A stretch of 64,000 bases of DNA, from positions 1,488,001 through 1,552,000 of the forward strand of contig NZ_CP059399.1 of NCBI RefSeq assembly GCF_013744875.1. Reading direction: 5' to 3'. Positions 17,929 to 26,267 of the stretch are shown piece after piece (the stretch's first letter is position 1; every line of letters starts with the position of its first letter). The notes under the pieces were generated by a model. It searched no databases. It saw only the letters and a list, made by a program, of their open reading frames with translations, and was not told the origin of the DNA. Both the position numbers and the translations under genes were made by a program. The DNA comes from Nocardia huaxiensis (GTDB lineage Bacteria; Actinomycetota; Actinomycetes; Mycobacteriales; Mycobacteriaceae).

Positions 17929-18579
17929 ATGACCAGGTCCGAAGTCTCCAAGCCGCAGCGCCGCACCCAGGAGCAGCGCAGCAGCGAAATGCGGGTTCGG
18001 CTGCTCGACGCGACCATCGACTGCCTGGTCGAATACGGCTACACCGGCACCACCACGCCGCGGGTGGCCGAGCGTGCGGGCGTCACCCGGGGCGCGCAGG
18101 TGCATCATTTCGGATCCAAGACCGATCTGGTGGTGGCGGCCATCAACCATCTGGCGCAGCGCCGCACCGAGGCGGCCATCGCGGAGATGGGCAAGGTCAA
18201 GGTGAAGGCCGAGGACGATCCGGTCGGCGTGGTGCTCGACTACCTCTGGGAGCTGCACCAGGGCCCGCTGTTCATCGCGGTGGCGGAGCTGTGGATCGCC
18301 GGGCGCACCGATCCGGTGCTGGCCGCCGAGATGCAGAAGGTCGAGCCGTTCGTGAACAACGCCCTGCTGATGGCGCTGGTGCGTTTCGTTCCGGATGAGG
18401 TGCACCGCAAGGACGCTCGCGATTTCCTGTACACCGCCATGGACGTGCTGCGCGGAATCCTGGTGTCCAACTTCATCTATCCGGATCCCGAACGCGCCCA
18501 CCGGCGCTGGTCGCGGGCCTCGGCACAATTGCGTGAGGTCGCCCAGGCCAAGCTGGGCGACCTCCGCATCTCCGATTGA
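17929..18579 (+). CDS. TetR family regulator, likely repressor of the acyl-CoA operon
   Basis: A 216-residue protein with an N-terminal helix-turn-helix at about 20-65 (CLVEYGYTGTTTPRVAERAG, then HHFGSKTDLV) and a helical ligand domain ending in a conserved-looking DVLRGILVSNF segment. A perfect 24-bp palindrome overlaps its promoter. A second site with the same half-site sits inside the promoter of the thiolase operon at 20556, so that operon is the probable target. The SDR (divergent) and the NCS1 permease (convergent) are neighbours. The inducer may be an acyl-CoA (inference). Confidence 0.88.
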   Translation: MTRSEVSKPQRRTQEQRSSEMRVRLLDATIDCLVEYGYTGTTTPRVAERAGVTRGAQVHHFGSKTDLVVAAINHLAQRRTEAAIAEMGKVKVKAEDDPVGVVLDYLWELHQGPLFIAVAELWIAGRTDPVLAAEMQKVEPFVNNALLMALVRFVPDEVHRKDARDFLYTAMDVLRGILVSNFIYPDPERAHRRWSRASAQLREVAQAKLGDLRISD

Positions 18580-18582
18580 CCG

Positions 18583-20235
18583 CTACTTCTGTTGCGGCAG
18601 TAGGTGAATGCCCGCCTTGTCGGTGGACAGCGCCAGTGAGCTGATGTACTGGATCTCACCCTCCGGTCCCGGCACCGCGGAGGCGATCATGTCGGGCCGC
18701 TCGAACTCCATCCCGGTGACCACGCAGGGCAGCGTCTCGCCGGAGGGATTGCCGTGCTCGTCGAACAGCGGCAGTTCGATGCCGTCGTCGGTCCGCCGCA
18801 GGTAGTACTTGCCCTTGGTGAGTACGGCGGTCAGCGGCGTGGCGACGAACGAAACCACCACGGCCACAATGGGTGAGTACGGTTTCAGCAGTTCACCGAA
18901 CAGCCCGAAGAAGGTCATGATCGACAGCACCGCCGACAGCCCGAAGCCGACCAGGCCGACCGGGTTGAAGTCGTAGAGCATGCCGCGCCGGAATTCGGGC
19001 ACCTTGGGCGAGATCTTCAGCAGGTACTTGTTGACCGCGATATCCGTTGCGACGGTGACGATCCAGGCGATGCCGCAGTTGGCGTAGAAGCCGAGGATAT
19101 TGTTCAGGAAGTCGAACATATTGGCTTCCATGAGAACCAGGGCGATCACCAGGTTCACGGCCAGGAAGATCAGCCGTCCCGGGTAGGTCTTGGTGACCCG
19201 GGTGTAGGAGTTGGTCCACGCCAGCGAGCCCGAGTAGGCATTGGTGACGTTGATCTTGATCTGCGAGATGACCACCAGCACGACCGCCAGTGTCATGGCC
19301 AGCCAGCCCGGCACCATGTCCTTGTAGATCTCCAGGAACTGGTGCACCGGCTGGTTCGCGATGCCCTGCGCCGCAGGCAGATTCGCGATCAGGTACACCG
19401 CCAGGAACAGGCCCACGACCTGCTTGGCCGCGCCGAACAGCACCCAGCCCGGTCCGGCCATGAGCATCCAGCCCCACCAGCGGCGCTTGTTCTCCGGCGT
19501 CTTGGGCGGCATGAAGCGCAGGTAGTCGATCTGCTCGGCGATCTGCGCGATGAGCGACAGGCACACGCCGGCGGCCAGCAGTGTGCCCGAAAGGCTCACG
19601 CCCGCACCGTTTTCCCCGCCGTAGGCGAAGAACGCGTCCACCGAGTCCGGGTGGCGCACCACCAGGAATCCGAACGGCAGCACCATCAGCAGCAACCACA
19701 GCGGCGTCGTCCACACCTGCAACTTGGCGAGGGTGTTCATGCCGTAGATGACCAGCGGGAAGATGATGAGCGTGGAGGCGAGATAGCCCAGCCACAGCGG
19801 GATTCCGAGGCCCAGTTCCAGGCCCTGCGCCATGATGGAACCCTCGAGCGCGAAGAAGATGAACGTGAACGATGCGAATACCACATTCGTCACGATGGAC
19901 CCGTAATAACCGAATCCGCTGCCGCGCGTGATCAGGTCGAGATCGATGTTGTAGCGCGCCGCGTAGTAGGCCAGCGGGAAGCCCGTCAGCATGACCACGA
20001 TCGCGAAAATACCAATCCCCAGCAGGGCGTTTCCGGTTCCGTGCGCAATGCCGATATTCGCGCCGATGGCGAAGTCGGCCAGGTACGCGATACCTCCCAG
20101 TGCGGAGACGCCGACCACGGCCGGACTCCACTTCCGGTAACTACGCGGGGCGAATCGGAGGGTGTAGTCCTCCAAAGTCTCTTTGGCGGCGGCTATTCCG
20201 TCCGAATCAGTCGAGCGGGTATCGACTTCGACCAC
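18583..20235 (-). CDS. NCS1 family nucleobase/cation symporter
   Basis: A 550-residue integral membrane protein with about 12 hydrophobic segments, of the purine-cytosine-allantoin permease family. N-terminal [18 protein letters not shown] leads into TM1. [34 protein letters not shown] and [15 protein letters not shown] are family-like segments. The GTG start has GGGAG nine bases upstream. It runs towards TetR and away from the acyl-CoA operon, whose promoter region it shares. The cargo (nucleobase, hydantoin, thiamine or other) is not decidable. Confidence 0.87.
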   Translation of the reverse strand: MVEVDTRSTDSDGIAAAKETLEDYTLRFAPRSYRKWSPAVVGVSALGGIAYLADFAIGANIGIAHGTGNALLGIGIFAIVVMLTGFPLAYYAARYNIDLDLITRGSGFGYYGSIVTNVVFASFTFIFFALEGSIMAQGLELGLGIPLWLGYLASTLIIFPLVIYGMNTLAKLQVWTTPLWLLLMVLPFGFLVVRHPDSVDAFFAYGGENGAGVSLSGTLLAAGVCLSLIAQIAEQIDYLRFMPPKTPENKRRWWGWMLMAGPGWVLFGAAKQVVGLFLAVYLIANLPAAQGIANQPVHQFLEIYKDMVPGWLAMTLAVVLVVISQIKINVTNAYSGSLAWTNSYTRVTKTYPGRLIFLAVNLVIALVLMEANMFDFLNNILGFYANCGIAWIVTVATDIAVNKYLLKISPKVPEFRRGMLYDFNPVGLVGFGLSAVLSIMTFFGLFGELLKPYSPIVAVVVSFVATPLTAVLTKGKYYLRRTDDGIELPLFDEHGNPSGETLPCVVTGMEFERPDMIASAVPGPEGEIQYISSLALSTDKAGIHLLPQQK

Positions 20236-20400
20236 GTGTAACTCCCGTCAAACCTCACAGCGTTCACAGCAACCGTTTGAACTTCGTATACGGATGTGCC
20301 CGTGCAATTGCCGATCGATTACGTGGCAGTTACGGCCTGCTCACCGGTGACGCAGCTCACACTGTCCAGCTATCGGCGAGCATGCTGCCCCGTTCGGCGG

Positions 20401-20435
20401 GTGCATGTGCGTACATGCACGCCTGGCTGTATGTA
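20401..20435. promoter_or_regulatory. Two overlapping ACATGCA inverted repeats
   Basis: GTGCATGT-GCGT-ACATGCAC (20401-20420) is a perfect 8-bp-arm repeat. Its right arm is also the left arm of TACATGCA...TGTATGTA (20412-20435). The half-site equals that of the TetR operator at 17890, with different spacing. Confidence 0.55.
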
Positions 20436-20496
20436 GCAAGGCAGCGGCGTCGGCCTGGTGATTTGACCAAATTCCGCCGGAATCAAGGAGACTCTC

Positions 20497-20525
20497 TTGC
20501 CGGGTTACATACAGCGCTGTATGTT
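20497..20525 (+). promoter_or_regulatory. Promoter of the acyl-CoA operon with embedded operator
   Basis: -35 TTGCCG (20497-20502), a 17-base spacer and -10 TATGTT (20520-20525). The perfect palindrome ACATACAGC/GCTGTATGT (20507-20524) occupies the spacer and -10 box, so a bound repressor would block RNA polymerase. It matches the TetR operator at 17890 in the TTACATRCAGnnCTGYATGT pattern. Confidence 0.75.
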
Positions 20526-20555
20526 TGTGCGCATTCGATCGATGTAAGGAGTTCG

Positions 20556-21761
20556 ATGGCGAACAAGGTCTACGTCGTCGGTGTCGGCATGACGAAGTTC
20601 GAGAAGCCGGGCCGCCGCAAGAACGAGGACGGCAGCGACTGGGACTACCCCGACATGGCGCGGGAGTCCGGGACCAAGGCGCTCGCCGATGCCGGAATCG
20701 ACTACCGCGCAGTGCAACAGGCGTACGTCGGCTATGTGTACGGCGAATCCACCTCCGGCCAGCGCGCCGTCTACGAGCTGGGCATGACCGGCATCCCGGT
20801 GGTGAACGTCAACAACAACTGCTCCACCGGATCCACTGCGCTCTACCTTGCGGCACAGGCGATTCGGGGCGGGCTCGCGGACTGCACCCTGGCGCTGGGC
20901 TTCGAGAAGATGAAGCCCGGCTCGCTGGAGGCCACCTGGGACGATCGCGAACAGCCCATGGGCAAGCACATTCTCGCGCTCGCCGAGATCTCCGAGGTGC
21001 TGTTCCCGGTGGCGCCGTGGATGTTCGGCGCGGCCGGCCGCGAGCACATGAAGCTCTACGGCACCACCGCCGAGCATTTCGCCAAGATCGGGTACAAGAA
21101 CCACAAGCACTCGGTCAACAACCCGTATTCGCAGTTCCAGGACGCGTACACGCTCGACGACATCCTGGGCTCGCGCATGATCTACGACCCGCTGACCAAG
21201 CTGCAGTGCTCGCCGACCTCCGACGGTTCCGGCGCGGTCATTCTGGCCAGCGAGGCATTCGTCGACAAGCACAACCTGGCCGGGCAGGCCGTGGAGATCG
21301 TCGGTCAGGCCATGACCACCGACTTCGCCTCCACCTTCGACGGCACCGCCAAGAACCTCATCGGCTACGACATGAATGTCAAAGCCGCGCAGAGTGTTTA
21401 CGAGCAGGCGGGGCTGGGCCCGGAGGACTTCCAGGTCATCGAGCTGCACGACTGCTTCTCGGCCAACGAGCTGCTCACCTACGAGGCGCTGGGCCTCTGC
21501 GGTGAGGGCGAGGCCGCCAAGCTCATCGACGAGAACCAGACCACCTACGGCGGCAAGTGGGTCGTGAACCCCTCCGGCGGCCTGATCTCCAAGGGGCATC
21601 CGCTGGGCGCAACGGGCTTGGCGCAGTGCAGTGAGCTCACCTGGCAGCTGCGCGGTACGGCCGACAAGCGTCAGGTCGACAACGTCACCGCCGCCCTCCA
21701 GCACAACATCGGCCTCGGCGGGGCCGCCGTCGTCACCGCCTACCAGCGCGCTGAGCGCTGA
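20556..21761 (+). CDS. Lipid-transfer protein / thiolase-fold acyltransferase
   Basis: A 401-residue thiolase-superfamily protein of the SCP-x/lipid-transfer branch. Features are the N-terminal [15 protein letters not shown], the nucleophile region [10 protein letters not shown] (Cys near 89), [10 protein letters not shown] near 308 and GHPLGATG near 348. Such proteins act as beta-ketothiolases or aldol-lyase subunits in acyl-CoA and steroid side-chain breakdown. The AAGGAG site and ATG at 20556 start the operon: SRPBCC, MaoC, SDR and acyl-CoA dehydrogenase genes follow with gaps of 19-61 bases. Reaction direction and substrate are unknown. Confidence 0.9.
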   Translation: MANKVYVVGVGMTKFEKPGRRKNEDGSDWDYPDMARESGTKALADAGIDYRAVQQAYVGYVYGESTSGQRAVYELGMTGIPVVNVNNNCSTGSTALYLAAQAIRGGLADCTLALGFEKMKPGSLEATWDDREQPMGKHILALAEISEVLFPVAPWMFGAAGREHMKLYGTTAEHFAKIGYKNHKHSVNNPYSQFQDAYTLDDILGSRMIYDPLTKLQCSPTSDGSGAVILASEAFVDKHNLAGQAVEIVGQAMTTDFASTFDGTAKNLIGYDMNVKAAQSVYEQAGLGPEDFQVIELHDCFSANELLTYEALGLCGEGEAAKLIDENQTTYGGKWVVNPSGGLISKGHPLGATGLAQCSELTWQLRGTADKRQVDNVTAALQHNIGLGGAAVVTAYQRAER

Positions 21762-21789
21762 GATCCACCGGAACCAAAGGAGTTTCACC

Positions 21790-22227
21790 ATGGGACACAT
21801 CGAAGCCAGCAAGAACCTCGCCGCCACCCCCGACGCCCTGTGGGCGGTCGTCTCCGACCCGCAGACCTGGGACAAGTGGTTCACCATCCACGAGCGCTGG
21901 ATGGAAGAGCCCCCGGCCACCCTCGCGCAGGGCTCCAAGCTGGTTGCCAAGATCGTCATGCTCGGTATGGCCAACAAGATGGAGTGGGTCGTCGAGAGCG
22001 TCGAAGCCCCCAGCCGCATGGTGCTCAGCGGCACCGGCATGGCGGGTGTGAAGGTGCAGTTCACCTTCGACATCACCCCCGAGGGCGACGGCAGCAAGTT
22101 CTCCGTATCCGGTGATTTCGAGGGCGCGCTGATCAAGGGCGCGCTCGGCAAGGCGGTGGAGAAGGATGGCCTCACTCAGCTGGACAAGACTCTCGCCGCG
22201 CTCGACACCCTCGCCACGGCCGCCTGA
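21790..22227 (+). CDS. SRPBCC (START-like) family protein
   Basis: 145 residues with the helix-grip pattern of polyketide-cyclase/START proteins: KNLAATPDALWAVVSDPQTW at the N-terminus and LIKGALGKAVEKDGLTQLDK as the long C-terminal helix. It may bind a hydrophobic intermediate of the pathway encoded around it. AAGGAG precedes the ATG. It is the second gene of the operon. Confidence 0.85.
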   Translation: MGHIEASKNLAATPDALWAVVSDPQTWDKWFTIHERWMEEPPATLAQGSKLVAKIVMLGMANKMEWVVESVEAPSRMVLSGTGMAGVKVQFTFDITPEGDGSKFSVSGDFEGALIKGALGKAVEKDGLTQLDKTLAALDTLATAA

Positions 22228-22246
22228 CGGCGAAGGGACACCCGAC

Positions 22247-23110
22247 ATGTCCGGCAGCGCGGTCGAATTCGACCGGAACGGCCTCGGCGTCTGGAGCGAC
22301 GAGGAGCGATTCGAAGTCACCCGGGAGCGGCTCGCCGAATACGCCGCCGCCACCAACGATCCCATCGAGGCGCACCTGAAAGGTGAAGTGGCGCCGCCGG
22401 TGTTCGCCATCGTGCCGGTGTTCGACGCCATGATGGTGCCCGTGCTCGACGTGGTGCCGATGGATATCTTCGGCCGAGTCGTGCACGGGGAGCAGGACTT
22501 CCACTTCCATCGCCCCATCCGGCCCGGCGACAGGCTGGTGTCGCGCGCCAAGGCCATCGGCTACGAGGGGAAGGACAATGGTTCGACCATCACCATTCTC
22601 ATCGAATGCCGGGCCGAGGACGGAGAACTGGTCAACGAGCAGTACCTGACCGCGTTCTTCCGCAATGTGAACGCCGGTCCGCAGGTCGGCGAGGGCGCGC
22701 CCGCGCACCGCTTCGACCGGGCGCTGGCCGGAAACCCGCCGCTGGCAAAGGCTTCCGCGCATGTGGACGCCGACCAGACCTTCCGCTACGCCCCGGCTTC
22801 GGGTGACCCGGTGCCCTTGCACCTGGACGAGCAGGTCGCCAAGGATGCCGGCCTGCCCGGCATCATCGCGCACGGCCTGTGCACCATGGCGATGTCCTCG
22901 TGGGGTGTCCTCGCCGAAGTGGGCGGCTCGGATGTGCACCGGCTGAAGCGGTTCGCGGTGCGCTTCTCCAAGATGGTCTTCCCGAATGACGATCTGGAAA
23001 CCCGCATCTGGAAGCAGGGCAGCGAGAACGGCTGCACCACCTACATGTTCGAGACCGCCCGCGGCGACGATCTCGTCCTCACCGACGGCCTCGCCGTGAT
23101 CGCGGACTGA
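22247..23110 (+). CDS. MaoC-type double hot-dog enoyl-CoA hydratase
   Basis: 287 residues. The N-terminal half is a dehydratase-like hot-dog. The C-terminal half has the hydratase 2 motif FRYAPASGDPVPLHLDE with catalytic Asp and His near 188-193, then GLPGIIAHGLCTM. It should hydrate a trans-2-enoyl-CoA to a 3-hydroxyacyl-CoA. Third gene of the operon; AAGGGA lies before the ATG. In the canonical motif an Asn precedes Pro-Leu-His; here the residue is Val, which may reflect substrate choice. Confidence 0.9.
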   Translation: MSGSAVEFDRNGLGVWSDEERFEVTRERLAEYAAATNDPIEAHLKGEVAPPVFAIVPVFDAMMVPVLDVVPMDIFGRVVHGEQDFHFHRPIRPGDRLVSRAKAIGYEGKDNGSTITILIECRAEDGELVNEQYLTAFFRNVNAGPQVGEGAPAHRFDRALAGNPPLAKASAHVDADQTFRYAPASGDPVPLHLDEQVAKDAGLPGIIAHGLCTMAMSSWGVLAEVGGSDVHRLKRFAVRFSKMVFPNDDLETRIWKQGSENGCTTYMFETARGDDLVLTDGLAVIAD

Positions 23111-23143
23111 CGCAATACTTTTCGACCTGTAAAGGAGCAAACC

Positions 23144-24022
23144 ATGGGTGCACTGGCGGGACGGGTAGCCGTCATCACCGGCGCGGGCCGCGGAATCGGC
23201 CGGGAGCACGCGCTGCTGTTCGCGAGGGAGGGCGCGGCCGTCGTCGTGAACGATCTGGGCGGCAGCAACTCCGGTGAGGGCGCCGATGTCGGGCCCGCGC
23301 AGGAGGTCGTGGACGAGATCGTCGCCGCAGGGGGGCGCGCGGTCGCGAACACCGACAATGTCGCGGACTGGCAGGGTGCGAAGAACCTTGTCGATCAGGC
23401 GATCTCGGAGTTCGGGCGGCTCGATATCGTGGTCAACAATGCGGGCATCCTGCGCGACGCCTTCATTGCCGGCATGGACGAGGCGCAGTGGGACGCGGTG
23501 GTGGCCGTGCACCTCAAGGGGCACGCTGCCGTGCTGCGGCATGCCGCCGCCTATTGGAAGGACCAGTCCAAGGCGGGCAATCAGCCCAATGCGGCGGTCA
23601 TCAATACGGCGTCGGCCTCGGGCACCACGGTCCCGAATGCCGGGCAGGCCAATTACGGTGCGGCCAAGGCCGGTATCGCCGCCCTCACCCTGGTGGCGGC
23701 CGACGAGCTGGCCCGCTACGGCGTGCGCGTGAACGCCATCGCGCCCATCGCCCGCACCCGGCTCACCCTGGCCACGCCGGGTATGGGCGCCATGATGGCG
23801 GCCGAGGCGGACGCGGTCGAAGAGGGCGGGTTCGACGCCTTCAGCCCGGCCAACATCTCCCCGCTGGTGGCCTATCTGGCCACCGAGAAGTGCCCGATCA
23901 CCGGCAAGGTGTTCGCGGTGCAGGGCGGGGCCATCTCCGAGCTGGCGGGCTGGCACGACGTGAAGACCATCGAGACCGATGCCGCCTGGGACGTCGACGA
24001 CATCGCCGCCCGACTGCCCTGA
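23144..24022 (+). CDS. SDR dehydrogenase, HSD17B4-like (3-hydroxyacyl-CoA dehydrogenase)
   Basis: 292 residues with TGAGRGIG at about 11-18, VVNDLGGS, NNAG near 104 and the catalytic NYGAAK near 171-176. The insertion between strand 2 and helix 3 (SNSGEGADVGPAQ) is characteristic of the multifunctional-enzyme type 2 branch, which oxidises 3-hydroxyacyl-CoA. This fits with the MaoC hydratase just upstream. AAGGAG precedes the ATG. Confidence 0.9.
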   Translation: MGALAGRVAVITGAGRGIGREHALLFAREGAAVVVNDLGGSNSGEGADVGPAQEVVDEIVAAGGRAVANTDNVADWQGAKNLVDQAISEFGRLDIVVNNAGILRDAFIAGMDEAQWDAVVAVHLKGHAAVLRHAAAYWKDQSKAGNQPNAAVINTASASGTTVPNAGQANYGAAKAGIAALTLVAADELARYGVRVNAIAPIARTRLTLATPGMGAMMAAEADAVEEGGFDAFSPANISPLVAYLATEKCPITGKVFAVQGGAISELAGWHDVKTIETDAAWDVDDIAARLP

Positions 24023-24083
24023 CGATCGCATCGTCCGATCGACACCGAAAATCGCACAGCCAGAACGAGACTGGAGAACGACG

Positions 24084-25346
24084 ATGTTCGAATGGTCCGA
24101 GACCGATGAGATGATCCGCGACGCGCTGCGCGGTTTTATCGAGAAGGAAGTCCGCCCGCACCTGGATGCGCTGGAGAGCGGCGAGATGACGCCGTACCCC
24201 ATCATCCGGGAGATGTTCAGCCAGTTCGGCATCGACGCGCTCGGGGCGGACGCGGTCGGCAAGCTGCTGGCCAAGGAACGCCAGAAGGCGGAGGCGCTGG
24301 CGGCGGGGGAGCCGCTGCCGGAGAAGTCCGGAAAGCCCTCCGGCGGAAGCCCGTTCAGCGGTCAGGAATCGATGATGGCGGTGCTCATCAGCGAACTGTC
24401 CGGCGTCTGCATGGGTTTGGTCACCGCCATGGGCGTCTCCATCGGTCTCGGCGCCACCACCATCCTCTCGCGCGGCACGCTCGCGCAGAAGGAGCGGTGG
24501 ATCCCCGGCATCGTGACCATGAAAAAGGTTGCGGCGTGGGCGATCACGGAACCGGACTCGGGTTCCGACGCCTTCGGCGGCATGAAGACCTACGTCAAAC
24601 GCGACGGTGAGGACTACATCCTCAACGGGCAGAAGACCTTCATCACCAACGGCCCCTACGCCGATGTGATGGTGGTCTACGCCAAACTCGACGAGGGTGA
24701 CGCGAGCATCGACAAGCGCGACCGCAAGGTGCTCACCTTCGTGCTCGACAAGGGCATGGAGGGCCTCACGCAGGGCAAACCCTTCAAGAAGATGGGCCTG
24801 CACGCCTCGCCCACCGGCGAGCTGTTCTTCGACAATGTGCGCGTGTCCAAGGACCGCCTGCTCGGCGAGACCGAGGAGCACCAGGGCGGCGACGGACGCG
24901 AAAGCGCCCGTTCGAGTTTCACCGCCGAACGCCTCGGGGTGGCCTTCATGGCGCTCGGCATCATCAACGAATGCCACCGGCTCTGTGTGGATTACGCCAA
25001 GAACCGCAAGCTGTGGGGTCAGGAGATCGGCCGCTTCCAGCTGGTGCAGCTCAAGCTCGCCAAGATGGAGATCGCCCGAATCAACGTGCAGAACATGGTC
25101 TTCAGCACCCTGGAACGCGGTCGCGTGGGCAAGCAGCCCAGCTTGGCCGAAGCCTCGGCCATGAAGCTGTACTGCTCGGAGGCCGCCACCGATGTGGCCA
25201 TGGAGGCCGTGCAGCTGTTCGGCGGCAATGGCTACATGTCCGAGTACCGCGTCGAGCAACTGGCTCGCGACGCCAAATCCCTGATGATCTACGCGGGCTC
25301 CAACGAGATCCAGGTGACCCACGTGGCCAAGGGCTTGCTCGCCTGA
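24084..25346 (+). CDS. Acyl-CoA dehydrogenase (IVD/LCAD-type catalytic Glu)
   Basis: A 420-residue flavoenzyme that introduces the first double bond of beta-oxidation. WAITEPDSGSDAFGG marks the FAD/substrate region and QLFGGNGYM the C-terminal domain. At the usual MCAD base position (IYEGT) the protein reads IYAGS. A Glu is found instead in TAERLGVA (residue 282), the position used by isovaleryl- and long-chain acyl-CoA dehydrogenases. The middle segment EALAAGEPLPEKSGKPSGGS is an unusual linker. Last gene of the operon. Confidence 0.92.
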   Translation: MFEWSETDEMIRDALRGFIEKEVRPHLDALESGEMTPYPIIREMFSQFGIDALGADAVGKLLAKERQKAEALAAGEPLPEKSGKPSGGSPFSGQESMMAVLISELSGVCMGLVTAMGVSIGLGATTILSRGTLAQKERWIPGIVTMKKVAAWAITEPDSGSDAFGGMKTYVKRDGEDYILNGQKTFITNGPYADVMVVYAKLDEGDASIDKRDRKVLTFVLDKGMEGLTQGKPFKKMGLHASPTGELFFDNVRVSKDRLLGETEEHQGGDGRESARSSFTAERLGVAFMALGIINECHRLCVDYAKNRKLWGQEIGRFQLVQLKLAKMEIARINVQNMVFSTLERGRVGKQPSLAEASAMKLYCSEAATDVAMEAVQLFGGNGYMSEYRVEQLARDAKSLMIYAGSNEIQVTHVAKGLLA

Positions 25347-25385
25347 CGGGCGGTGTGTCACAAGTTTGCTACCCGGTGATTCTGC

Positions 25386-25391
25386 GATGAT
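25386..25391 (+). promoter_or_regulatory. Possible -10 box GATGAT of the PTS operon
   Basis: GATGAT ends six bases before the ATG at 25398, matching the spacing of the leaderless starts elsewhere in the window. It is a weaker match than the TAnnnT boxes. Confidence 0.35.
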
Positions 25392-25397
25392 CCGGGC

Positions 25398-26267
25398 ATG
25401 ACATCCCTGGCCGATCTACTCCCTGAGGATGCGATCGACCTGGATGGCAGTGCGTCGGACTGGCGCGCTGCCATTCGGGTCGCGGGCGATTTGCTGGTTG
25501 CCACCGGAGTGACGACCAGCGAGTACACCGACGAGATGATCCGCAATGTCGAGGACAACGGGCCGTACATCGTCATCGCACCCGGATTCGCCTTCGCCCA
25601 TGCCAGGCCGTCGCCCGCGGTGCGGCGCACCGGCATGTCATGGGTGCGTCTGCGGGAGCCGGTGACCTTCGGCAGCCCGAACGATCCGGTGGATCTGGTG
25701 GTGGCGCTGGCCGCGAAGGACTCCGGCGTGCACACCGACGCCATGGCCGAACTCGCCAAGGTGCTGCTGGAACCCGGTGCGGATCGGGTGCTGCGCGCGG
25801 TGGGGACGCCCCGGCAACTGCGCGCCCTGCTCAGCGACCCGGACGCCCCTGCCGACCGGGCCGAGCCCGCTGCGCGCACGCCCGCCGTCGCCGTGCCGGA
25901 AGCAGCGCCCGATGTGTGCGAAACAGCCACCACCGCAGTGGAATCCGGCTCCGGTCGGCGCTCAGGACCGGTCAAGATCCTCACCGTATGCGGCAACGGT
26001 GTCGGCACGAGTCTGTTTCTCAAGAGCACCCTCGAGAAGGTGCTGGCCCGCTGGCACTGGTCGCCGTACGTGAATGTGGAGGCCACCGACACCATTTCGG
26101 CCAGGGGCAAGGCCGGTGAGGCGGTCGCGGTGCTCACTTCGGGAGCCATCGCGAATGCCCTGGGCGAACTCGGGATTCCGGTGCATGTGATCGAGAACTT
26201 CACCAGCACAGCCGAAGTCGATCACGCCATGCGCGAGATCTTCGACGTTCAGGAGGGTGCGCGATGA
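25398..26267 (+). CDS. PTS EIIA-EIIB fusion, ascorbate (Ula) type
   Basis: 289 residues. Residues 1-150 form a mannitol/fructose-type IIA domain with the phospho-His in APGFAFAHARPS (His68). An Ala/Pro-rich linker of about 45 residues follows, then a IIB domain with the phospho-Cys in ILTVCGNGVGTS (Cys198). It passes phosphate from HPr to the sugar carried by the next gene, which overlaps by ATGA. In enterobacteria UlaC and UlaB are separate proteins; here they are fused. No EI or HPr gene is in the window, and no ula catabolic genes are adjacent. Confidence 0.9.
   Translation: MTSLADLLPEDAIDLDGSASDWRAAIRVAGDLLVATGVTTSEYTDEMIRNVEDNGPYIVIAPGFAFAHARPSPAVRRTGMSWVRLREPVTFGSPNDPVDLVVALAAKDSGVHTDAMAELAKVLLEPGADRVLRAVGTPRQLRALLSDPDAPADRAEPAARTPAVAVPEAAPDVCETATTAVESGSGRRSGPVKILTVCGNGVGTSLFLKSTLEKVLARWHWSPYVNVEATDTISARGKAGEAVAVLTSGAIANALGELGIPVHVIENFTSTAEVDHAMREIFDVQEGAR

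Larger units (their letters stand above)
20236..20555. other. 320-bp divergent regulatory region of permease and acyl-CoA operon
   Basis: No gene seen. It contains three overlapping or nearby inverted repeats built on ACATGCA/ACATACA half-sites (20401-20420, 20412-20435, 20507-20524), a good sigma-70-type promoter for the operon (20497-20525), and an AAGGAG ribosome site at 20546-20551. Confidence 0.7.

Noticed and set aside
16943..18528. Minus-strand frame through the GC-rich repeats and TetR gene
   Set aside because: It arises from the GGGGGC repeats and the shadow of the TetR gene; the SDR starts at 17660.
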